From Hydrogenovibrio crunogenus (GTDB lineage Bacteria; Pseudomonadota; Gammaproteobacteria; Thiomicrospirales; Thiomicrospiraceae): a stretch of 64,000 nt of DNA. Shown here piece by piece: positions 57,260-64,000 of the stretch. A program made the translations under genes and the position numbers. The stretch covers positions 1,178,001 through 1,242,000 of the forward strand of contig NZ_CP032096.1 in NCBI RefSeq assembly GCF_004786015.1. Reading direction: 5' to 3'. Under the pieces are notes generated by a model that saw only the letters and a program-made list of their open reading frames with translations, did not search any database and was not told the origin of the DNA. Numbering within the stretch: position 1 is the first letter of the stretch; the number at the start of each line of letters is the position of its first letter.

Positions 57260-60172
57260 ATGTCAAAACATCACCCAGCGTTTGAGTTTATTAATGAACA
57301 CTTTATAGAATCATTGAATATGACCGTTCAACATTTTAAGCATAAGGTCACAGGAGCGGAGCATTACCATCTTGCAGCAGATGATCCTCAAAATGTGTTT
57401 ATGGTTGCCTTAAGAACGGTTCCAATGGATTCAACTGGGGTGGCGCATATTTTAGAACATACGGTCTTATGCGGCAGTGAAAAGTATCCCGTTCGTGATC
57501 CTTTCTTTATGATGATTCGCCGATCTCTGAACACGTTTATGAATGCCTTTACTTCGAGTGACTGGACGGCTTATCCGTTTGCGACGGAGAATCGAAAAGA
57601 CTTTCAGAACTTATTGGAAGTTTATATGGATGCTGTGTTTTTTCCAAATATTGACCCGCTAGATTTTGCTCAGGAAGGGCACCGTTTAGAGTTTGAAGAA
57701 ATGGAGAATGCCAAGTCTAACCTTACGTATAAAGGGGTGGTTTTTAATGAGATGAAAGGGGCGATGAGCTCACCTGTTTCAACATTATGGCAGCAGTTTT
57801 CGAGCGAATTGTATCCTACCTCTACTTACCACTATAACAGTGGCGGTGACCCTAAAGATATTCCAGACTTAACCTATGACCAGTTAGTCGAATTTCATCG
57901 TTTCCATTATCACCCTTCAAATGCGGTTTTCTTAACGTATGGGGATATTCCTGCTGAAACACATCAGGCAGAATTTGAAACCCTAGCCTTGCATCGTTTT
58001 AATGAAAACGTCCCTAAGGTCATGGTAACGAATGAAAAGCGTTATTCGGCACCTAAATCCGTTACCGGCACTTATGCTTTAAATGAAGAATCTTTAACCC
58101 AGAAAACGCATGTGGTGTTAGGTTGGTTGTTAGGTGAAAATAAAAACCCGATGGATGTTTTAAAAGGACATTTGTTGTCAGCGGTTTTATTGGATAACAG
58201 TGCCTCGCCATTAAGGCAGGCTTTGGAAGAGTCTGATTTGGCGGCTGCGCCATCACCTTTGTGTGGTTTGGAAGACTCAAATAAAGAAATGGCTTTCATT
58301 GCAGGGGTTCAGGGAACTGAAGCTGAACATGCACAAGCACTTGAAACCTTGATTATTGAAACGTTGGAAAACATTGTTAAAGACGGCGTTGATACCGCAC
58401 AAGTGGAAGCCATGCTGCATCAACTTGAGTTTTCACAGCGTGAAATTGGAGGTGACAGTTATCCCTATGGATTACAGTTGATTATGCAAGCTTTGGCCGG
58501 GGCCATGCATGAAGGGGATCCCATTGCGTTATTGGATACCAACGCTGCCTTAGAGCAACTTAGAAAAGAGGTTGAGAACCCAAGGTTTATTCCCGACTTG
58601 ATTCAAGATTGGATTCTGGACAACCCTCATCGTGTCCGATATACATTGATGCCAGACGAGTCTTTATCGGCACAGCAAGAAGCGGCTGAAAAAGCCAAGC
58701 TGGCTGATATTCAAGCACAGTTATCAGATGACGAAAAACAGGCAATCATTGCACAATCGTTAGCGTTAAAAGCACGCCAAGAACAAGAGGATGATGCTTC
58801 AATCTTGCCAGAAGTCACTAAAGACGATGTGCCGGCTGACATTAAGAATATCCGCCCGACCAAAAAAACAGACACGCCAACCACGACCGCGTATCAAACG
58901 GGAACGAACGGGTTGACTTATCAACAGCTTATCGTGGACTTGCCGGACTTGTCGGAACAGGAAAAAAAGGTGTTGCCTTTGTTTAATGCTTGTTTAGCGG
59001 AATTAGGGTCCGCAGAACGTGATTATTTACAAACGCAATCCTTGCAAGCTGCAGTGACGGGTGGGCTTTCCGCTCGTTCTACGGTGCGTGCAGATTTAAA
59101 TAATATTGACCAGTTCCACAGCCATTTCATTTTGTCAGGCAAGGCATTGAATACCAATCAATCTGATTTGGCTAATTTAATGTTAGAGACGTTAGGGCAG
59201 GCACGATTTGATGAACACGCTCGTATTCGTGATCTTGTCGGGCAGATCCGTGCCTCCGTTGATCAAGGGGTGACAGGGAATGGTCACGGGTTGGCGATGT
59301 CAGCTGCCAATCAGAATGCTTCTCCTGTGGCGAACTGGAACTTTAATCGTTCTGGTTTTGCAGGTATTCAAACCATCAAATCCCTTTATGGTGAATTGTC
59401 GGATGACAGTCAGTTAGAAAGCTTATCTAATCAATTTCAATCCATCCAACGTAAATTAATGGATTCGGTTAAACAATCTCTGGTGATTTCGGATGAAGAA
59501 GGTCTGGATGGCGCTATTGAAAGCCTTTCCAGCTGGCAACCTATGATGACCAATACCCCAAATGCAGACCGGTTAAAGTTGGCAGCTTCTCATGACAGAA
59601 TTCACCAGGCCTGGGTCACCAGCACTCAAGTGAATTTTTGCGCTAAGTCCTATCCAGCGGTGCCTTCCGGACATGAAGATGCCCCTAAGCTGTCGGTGTT
59701 GGGTGCGTGTCTGCGTAATGGGTTCTTACACTCTCAAATCCGTGAAAAAGGCGGTGCATATGGTGGAGGTGCCACATTTAACGCTGAAGCCGGCGCTTTT
59801 GTCTTCTTTTCTTACCGTGATCCAAGATTACTGGAAACCTTGTCTGATTTTGATCGTTCCTTGGATTGGATCATGAGTAGTGAAGCCACACAAGCTAAAG
59901 TGGATGAAGCCATTCTTAACGTGATCAGTGCGATGGATAAGCCCGGATCGCCTGCAGGTGAGGCCAGAAAAGCTTTTTATCAGGATCTTTATGGCCGAAG
60001 CCATGAGGTACGTATGAAGCATCGACAAGGTGTTTTAGAGACCAGTCTCGATGACTTGCGTCGTGTGGCCAGCCAATATTTACGACCTGAGAAATCCTCT
60101 TCTGCTGTGCTGACCCATACTGGGACCATAGACAGTTTGAAAGAGGAAGGATTTGAAATCATTACATTATGA
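57260..60172 (+). CDS. Peptidase M16C, PreP/insulinase-type zinc metalloprotease
   Basis: A 970-aa inverzincin. The HxxEH motif is HILEH (H63, E66, H67), within VPMDSTGVAHILEHTVLCGS, then YPVRDPFFMMIRRSLNTFMN. The distal glutamate of the M16 site is likely in the KGVVFNEMKGAMSSP region. The M16C-associated domain and a second inactive half (REKGGAYGGGATFNAEAGAF) follow. No signal peptide is seen, so it may be cytoplasmic, degrading short peptides as PreP does. It contains one CCAGGCCTGG (59605-59614). It overlaps the next gene by 4 bp. Confidence 0.92.
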   Translation: MSKHHPAFEFINEHFIESLNMTVQHFKHKVTGAEHYHLAADDPQNVFMVALRTVPMDSTGVAHILEHTVLCGSEKYPVRDPFFMMIRRSLNTFMNAFTSSDWTAYPFATENRKDFQNLLEVYMDAVFFPNIDPLDFAQEGHRLEFEEMENAKSNLTYKGVVFNEMKGAMSSPVSTLWQQFSSELYPTSTYHYNSGGDPKDIPDLTYDQLVEFHRFHYHPSNAVFLTYGDIPAETHQAEFETLALHRFNENVPKVMVTNEKRYSAPKSVTGTYALNEESLTQKTHVVLGWLLGENKNPMDVLKGHLLSAVLLDNSASPLRQALEESDLAAAPSPLCGLEDSNKEMAFIAGVQGTEAEHAQALETLIIETLENIVKDGVDTAQVEAMLHQLEFSQREIGGDSYPYGLQLIMQALAGAMHEGDPIALLDTNAALEQLRKEVENPRFIPDLIQDWILDNPHRVRYTLMPDESLSAQQEAAEKAKLADIQAQLSDDEKQAIIAQSLALKARQEQEDDASILPEVTKDDVPADIKNIRPTKKTDTPTTTAYQTGTNGLTYQQLIVDLPDLSEQEKKVLPLFNACLAELGSAERDYLQTQSLQAAVTGGLSARSTVRADLNNIDQFHSHFILSGKALNTNQSDLANLMLETLGQARFDEHARIRDLVGQIRASVDQGVTGNGHGLAMSAANQNASPVANWNFNRSGFAGIQTIKSLYGELSDDSQLESLSNQFQSIQRKLMDSVKQSLVISDEEGLDGAIESLSSWQPMMTNTPNADRLKLAASHDRIHQAWVTSTQVNFCAKSYPAVPSGHEDAPKLSVLGACLRNGFLHSQIREKGGAYGGGATFNAEAGAFVFFSYRDPRLLETLSDFDRSLDWIMSSEATQAKVDEAILNVISAMDKPGSPAGEARKAFYQDLYGRSHEVRMKHRQGVLETSLDDLRRVASQYLRPEKSSSAVLTHTGTIDSLKEEGFEIITL

Positions 60173-60651
60173 TAAGGCATTTTGTGTTTAAGAAAATAAC
60201 GTTTTTATTGTTACTGTTATCAGTGTTGATGGGGTGTAGCAATGATTTGATTCGACCTGATGATAAACATATTGAAGCGATGATTCAGGTGAATACGGAA
60301 GCATCTAACCAACAGGTTTTATTGCTTAAAATAAAAAGTTGGATGAAATCGCGTACGACAGTTTCCGGTGCGGATATTGAGTATGTCAATACGACAGCTA
60401 ATCAAGTAAATGGAAAAGGGGTCGTGACCACAGAAGTTCGAGGTGACTCGTTACGAACACAATATTTGATAACGGTAAAAGTTATTTCACCGAATTTAAT
60501 TCAGTTTGAGACACGGGATTTTGCCGACTTACCGGGTGTTAGGTATGGCGAGTCAGACCGAGTAGAAGTGTTTCATGATTCGATTAAGCCACACATTATG
60601 CAGGTGGTCGAAGCGTTAGATGTTTACTTAAATGAAGAAGATTCTTATTAA
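60169..60651 (+). CDS. Putative lipoprotein of unknown function
   Basis: A 160-aa protein. An N-terminal signal peptide (KKITFLLLLLSVL) ends in lipobox LMGC. The remainder is a small, charged beta-rich domain with no motif I recognise (LIRPDDKHIEAMIQVNTEAS, ITVKVISPNLIQFETRDF). It overlaps the M16C peptidase gene by 4 bp (ATGA), so the two are co-translated. A link with envelope peptide turnover is inference. Confidence 0.72.
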   Translation: MIRHFVFKKITFLLLLLSVLMGCSNDLIRPDDKHIEAMIQVNTEASNQQVLLLKIKSWMKSRTTVSGADIEYVNTTANQVNGKGVVTTEVRGDSLRTQYLITVKVISPNLIQFETRDFADLPGVRYGESDRVEVFHDSIKPHIMQVVEALDVYLNEEDSY

Positions 60652-60660
60652 AAGCAGTTC

Positions 60661-60690
60661 GCGTTAAAATACGTTAAAGTATTTTAACGC
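60661..60690. terminator. Hairpin between convergent genes
   Basis: A 12-bp perfect inverted repeat GCGTTAAAATAC/GTATTTTAACGC with a 6-nt loop. It sits where both strands must end transcription, although a classic T-run is missing. Confidence 0.6.
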
Positions 60691-60703
60691 TGATTTATTT
60701 AAG

Positions 60704-61873
60704 TTATTGAATAACTTCAATAAATTGTAGATTCCATAAGTCGTACAGTAATGCCTGGTTGCCCGCATGATTTAAATAGAGCGTTAGGGTGGCTTGGTCA
60801 ATAAAACGTTGATTACATAAGCAGCGAATAAAGTCCGATTCCGCTTTAAAGTCTTGCCATTCTGCACTGTTGATATAGAGTTTAACTTGATCTTGAGTAA
60901 ATTCAGTGTAAGCAAATCGGCAGACCGAATCACGTAACACGCCCTCAGCGGACTGTAATGCCTCGATAAAGGTTTCCAGTGGGCAGCTTTCCGTTTCATT
61001 AAGAGGGTCGGGTAACAATTGTGAAGCACCTTGATCCAATTGTGTCGCAAAGCGACCAAACCAGTTTTTGAGCGCTTCTTCATTTTGAAGAGCGGCCTTC
61101 AGAAGGCTTTGTGCTTGTTGCCAACTGCCTTCTGAAATCTGCCCAGATGCAGTGCCTTGCCAGTTAGGGTCTTGGTAAAGTGATTGAAATTGTTGGGTTT
61201 CGGCTAAGTAATCGCCAAAGCTGTCCCAGAGTTCTAAACCACGGTAAGTTCGGTAGCCAATTGAGAATGTCATGCAATCGTCCGTCAAGCCGACACCATG
61301 ATGTCCCCATTTAGGTGGAACATACAGAATATCACCCGGTTGGCAAACATACTCTTCTTCTACCACAAATCGTTTCATTAACCGTAAATCAACCCCTTCA
61401 ATATAGTTGGTTTCATCACAATCTTGTGCACTCAACTGCCAACGTCGTTCACCCTGAGCTTGTAATAAAAACACATCATAATGATCGAAGTGGGGGCCAA
61501 CGTTCCCACCTTCGGTTGCATAGCTGACCATGATGTCATCAATACGCCAGCTTGGAATAAAATCAAATTCATTCAGTAATTCGGTTACCTCAGGCAATAA
61601 ACGATCCATACCTTGAACCAATAACGTCCAGTTTTTTTCAGGCAGTGTTTCATACAAGGATTCTTCAAAAGGCCCTTTTTTCAGTTCATAGTCTTCCGTA
61701 GAGTGTTGGATGACAATACGACTTTCCACCTCTTCTTCCAAAGACAGGCCGGCCAACTCTTCAGCAGTGACAGGGGATGAGAAGTCAGGCAATGCATTAC
61801 GAATTAACAGTGGCTTTTTTTGCCAATACTCTGATAGGAAGGTTTCTTTATCTATGGAATCAAATTGAATCAT
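60704..61873 (-). CDS. roxA: Ribosomal-protein oxygenase, RoxA/YcfD-type (cupin 4, JmjC-like)
   Basis: A 2-oxoglutarate/iron oxygenase; E. coli YcfD hydroxylates an arginine of ribosomal protein L16. The 389-aa protein opens with FLSEYWQKKPLLIRNALPDF, and the iron facial triad is H128 and D130 (PHFDHYDVFLL) with a third ligand His at 191 or 192 (PPKWGHHGVGLTDDCMTFSI). The start is taken as ATG 61873 because the 12 further upstream codons do not match the family. The C-terminal winged-helix region is present. It is monocistronic. Confidence 0.9.
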   Translation of the reverse strand: MIQFDSIDKETFLSEYWQKKPLLIRNALPDFSSPVTAEELAGLSLEEEVESRIVIQHSTEDYELKKGPFEESLYETLPEKNWTLLVQGMDRLLPEVTELLNEFDFIPSWRIDDIMVSYATEGGNVGPHFDHYDVFLLQAQGERRWQLSAQDCDETNYIEGVDLRLMKRFVVEEEYVCQPGDILYVPPKWGHHGVGLTDDCMTFSIGYRTYRGLELWDSFGDYLAETQQFQSLYQDPNWQGTASGQISEGSWQQAQSLLKAALQNEEALKNWFGRFATQLDQGASQLLPDPLNETESCPLETFIEALQSAEGVLRDSVCRFAYTEFTQDQVKLYINSAEWQDFKAESDFIRCLCNQRFIDQATLTLYLNHAGNQALLYDLWNLQFIEVIQ

Positions 61874-62016
61874 AATAGTGGTTAAAACTCGTATTAAATA
61901 TGGGTGCATTATAGCGTTTTAAAATGCATTCATATAGACTATTTGGAGGCGTTTCATGATACCTAAATTGGCACTTAATGAAACAAAAACCGTAAAAAAT
62001 AATTTTTGGGATTGGT

Positions 62017-63093
62017 ATGAATACTCAACATAAAACCTGGCTGAGCGGTGTTATTTTTCTAGTTGTCATTGCGGTGGCGATATCCATTTACTTAAAGGAA
62101 ATGCCCGCGGCTTTGCCTGACGATGTGGTGAAAGTCAATGGTCGAACCGAGGCGGATCACTATTTAGCCTCTACTAAAGTGTCAGGCAAAATTTTAAAGG
62201 TTTTGGTGCGAGAGGGAGATGTGGTCAAAAAAGATCAGGTGCTCGCAGTATTAGATGATGCTCAGGTTCGGGCAAAGGTCACTCAAGCAGCGGCAGCTTA
62301 TGGTGCTGCGCAAGCAAGATTAAAAGCGGCGAAAACAGGGTTGAAGGTGTTAAAAAAACAAGTGCCTTTACAAATTGCAACGGCTGAATCGAGCGTGCGA
62401 CATAGCAAGGCGGTTTTAAACAGCGCGATTGAAAATGCAAAACAGGCAAAAATAGATGAGCAGCGTTATGCCCGTTTATATGAAAAGGGAACAATTCAAA
62501 AGCATCAGCATGAGTCAGCTGCCTTAGCTATGAAGGTTGCAGACGATAATGTGTTGATCGCAAAAGCCGCTATCAATAAAGCACAAAAAGCATTAAATGA
62601 AGCCAAACTTGGTTGGCAACAGATAGAGGCCAAGCAAGATGATGTCAATGCGATAAAGGCACAAAATTTACAAGCGCAAGCGGCTCTGATGGAAGCGATG
62701 AGTGTGTTTGATGACATGAAAATCAAAGCCCCGACCGAAGGTGTCATCACCACCAAGCTGATTAATGAAGGCGAGGTGATTGCTTCAGGTGCCGGACTGT
62801 TTGATATTGTTAATTTACACCAGGTTTATCTGAAAGGGTATATTGCCGAGAATAAGGTTGGTTTAGTCCACTTAGGGCAAAAAGCGACGATTAAAATTGA
62901 TTCCATGCCAGAGCAAGATTTTCCAGCCACCATTCGATACATTGCCTCGGAAACGGAGTTCACCCCGAAAGAAGTTCAAACCCAAGATGAGCGCGTTAAA
63001 TTGGTGTATGCCATTAAGTTGTACTTAGACGATAATCCAAAGAAAAGGATTACCCCGGGGTTACCGGCAGATGCTTACATTCAGGTGAAGTAA
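62017..63093 (+). CDS. HlyD/EmrA-type periplasmic adaptor of an ABC exporter
   Basis: A 358-aa membrane-fusion protein. A single N-terminal signal-anchor (LSGVIFLVVIAVAISIYL), a lipoyl half (VKVNGRTEADHYLASTKVSG), a long coiled coil rich in Ala, Lys, Gln (about 85-220), a second lipoyl half (MKIKAPTEGVITTKLINEGE) and a beta-barrel end (KRITPGLPADAYIQVK). It is the YbhG/YbhF-like arrangement, with the ATPase gene starting one base later. It probably works with an outer-membrane TolC-type channel. Confidence 0.9.
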   Translation: MNTQHKTWLSGVIFLVVIAVAISIYLKEMPAALPDDVVKVNGRTEADHYLASTKVSGKILKVLVREGDVVKKDQVLAVLDDAQVRAKVTQAAAAYGAAQARLKAAKTGLKVLKKQVPLQIATAESSVRHSKAVLNSAIENAKQAKIDEQRYARLYEKGTIQKHQHESAALAMKVADDNVLIAKAAINKAQKALNEAKLGWQQIEAKQDDVNAIKAQNLQAQAALMEAMSVFDDMKIKAPTEGVITTKLINEGEVIASGAGLFDIVNLHQVYLKGYIAENKVGLVHLGQKATIKIDSMPEQDFPATIRYIASETEFTPKEVQTQDERVKLVYAIKLYLDDNPKKRITPGLPADAYIQVK

Positions 63094-63094
63094 G

Positions 63095-64000
63095 ATGCAT
63101 TTTGCGGTTCAAGTAAGTCGAGTTAGCAAGCACTATCGAAAAAAAGTCGCATTCGAAGACATTTCGATTGAGATTCAGACCGGTGAAATCTATGGCCTCA
63201 TTGGCCCGGATGGCTCGGGAAAAAGCTCATTGATGCAAGCCATTGCTGGCGTATTAACATATAACTCAGGCGATTTATGTGTTTTTGACACGCTTATTGA
63301 TTCCGAGAAATCGGCAGAAAAAATAAAACACCGCATCGGTTTTATGCCCCAGGGTTTAGGCTTGAATCTTTATCCAGACTTAAGTATCGAGGAGAATATC
63401 GACTTTTTCGCGAACTTAAGAGGCGTCTCAAGTGATTTGTTGCAGCAGCGTAAAGAGATGTTGTTGTCAGTTGCGAAGTTGACACCTTTTAAAACAAGAC
63501 CTATGAAAAACTTGTCCGGTGGTATGAAACAGAAATTGGGGCTGGTATGCACTTTAATTCACCAACCCGAGTTAATTATTCTGGACGAACCAACTACGGG
63601 AGTTGATCCCATTTCTAGGCGAGATTTTTGGGAAATGCTGAACCGTTTGGTAATGGATGAAGGGATGACAGCCTTAGTTTCGACCGCTTACATGGATGAA
63701 GCCAGTCGATTTAATCGTTTAAGTGTGATGCATCAAGGAAAAGTACTTGTGCAAGGACGTGCTGACGACATTATTGCTAAATCGCCCGGTTGGGTAGTTG
63801 AAATTGAAACCTCTCAACCCAGCGTGGTGTTGGCTCGATTGAAAGTCAAATTTGAAACGGTCGAGCAATTAGGTCAAATGATTCGGCTGGTTATCTTTGA
63901 TCAGGAAAAAGATGTCATTGAATCAATTTTAAAAGAACAGCTCGGCTCTGAAGAGCATCAATGGTATTTTTTACCGATTGGCTTGGAAGAGTTTTTTATT
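63095..64000 (+). CDS. ABC transporter ATP-binding protein (3' end outside window)
   Basis: Open from ATG 63095 to the window end, at least 302 codons. Walker A is GPDGSGKSS (residues 37-45), the signature is LSGGMKQKLGL, and Walker B is LIILDEPTTGVDP. The Q-loop falls in HRIGFMPQGLGLNLYPDLSI. An ABC-2-type drug exporter ATPase is likely. YbhF-type proteins carry two such domains in one chain, which cannot be tested here because the gene is truncated by the edge. Confidence 0.9.
   Translation, partial: MHFAVQVSRVSKHYRKKVAFEDISIEIQTGEIYGLIGPDGSGKSSLMQAIAGVLTYNSGDLCVFDTLIDSEKSAEKIKHRIGFMPQGLGLNLYPDLSIEENIDFFANLRGVSSDLLQQRKEMLLSVAKLTPFKTRPMKNLSGGMKQKLGLVCTLIHQPELIILDEPTTGVDPISRRDFWEMLNRLVMDEGMTALVSTAYMDEASRFNRLSVMHQGKVLVQGRADDIIAKSPGWVVEIETSQPSVVLARLKVKFETVEQLGQMIRLVIFDQEKDVIESILKEQLGSEEHQWYFLPIGLEEFFI

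Overview
The window looks like a core chromosomal segment of a gammaproteobacterium of moderate-to-low GC (low 40s % by eye). The gene orders amiB-mutL-miaA-hfq-hflX, hflK-hflC-yjeT-hisZ-purA, clpS-clpA-infA-aat, rimP-nusA-infB-rbfA-truB-rpsO-pnp and rluE-mnmA-hflD are classic for that class. Protein character and base composition suggest a sulfur-oxidizing Thiomicrospira/Hydrogenovibrio-type organism, but this is recalled similarity and not a database result.

Layout. 1-5.9 kb: cell-wall amidase (5' end outside the window), mismatch repair, tRNA modification, Hfq and HflX, with a highly structured hfq-hflX spacer. 5.9-9.0 kb: a solute-binding lipoprotein overlapping a membrane GGDEF/EAL protein. 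9.1-14.0 kb: hflKC, yjeT, hisZ, purA. 14.1-21.7 kb: CheY-like regulator (-), ppiD, a minus-strand block rluE-mnmA-hflD-cupin, and a monomeric-type isocitrate dehydrogenase. 21.7-24.9 kb: the accessory region, an integron-type cassette array without an integrase in view. It has four small genes with attC-like sites and is bounded by 25-bp inverted copies of a terminator sequence. 24.9-31.6 kb: GIY-YIG protein, YebC/YeeN family, a three-gene retropepsin/7TM-transglutaminase/ATP-grasp operon, a double-receiver GGDEF regulator, and a PhnA-type protein. 31.9-40.1 kb: DnaJ-like protein, the N-end-rule/Clp genes, infA, aat, dnaE. 40.3-47.0 kb: an acetate module (acs, DUF485, SSS symporter) followed by a cNMP/CBS/DUF294 regulator and a DnaQ-like exonuclease. 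47-60.7 kb: the translation/RNA-decay superoperon, with a rhodanese-methyltransferase fusion and a cNMP-domain protein inserted, then an M16C peptidase and a lipoprotein. 60.7-64 kb: a RoxA/YcfD-type oxygenase (-) and an HlyD-ABC exporter running off the end.

Two things stand out. (1) The palindrome CCAGGCCTGG occurs 12 times. Seven copies form the core of intergenic hairpins, mostly terminators, and five lie inside genes, always encoding QAW or PGL. It behaves like an uptake or recognition motif. (2) The cassette array at 22.1-24.8 kb lies between inverted copies of that terminator, and the right-hand one is a chimera of two different terminators. Other leads are a consensus promoter plus hairpin plus terminator forming a possible ~90-nt RNA ahead of rimP, and structured leaders before hflX, the acetate permease genes and pnp. 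I found no rRNA, tRNA, CRISPR, prophage or transposase gene.
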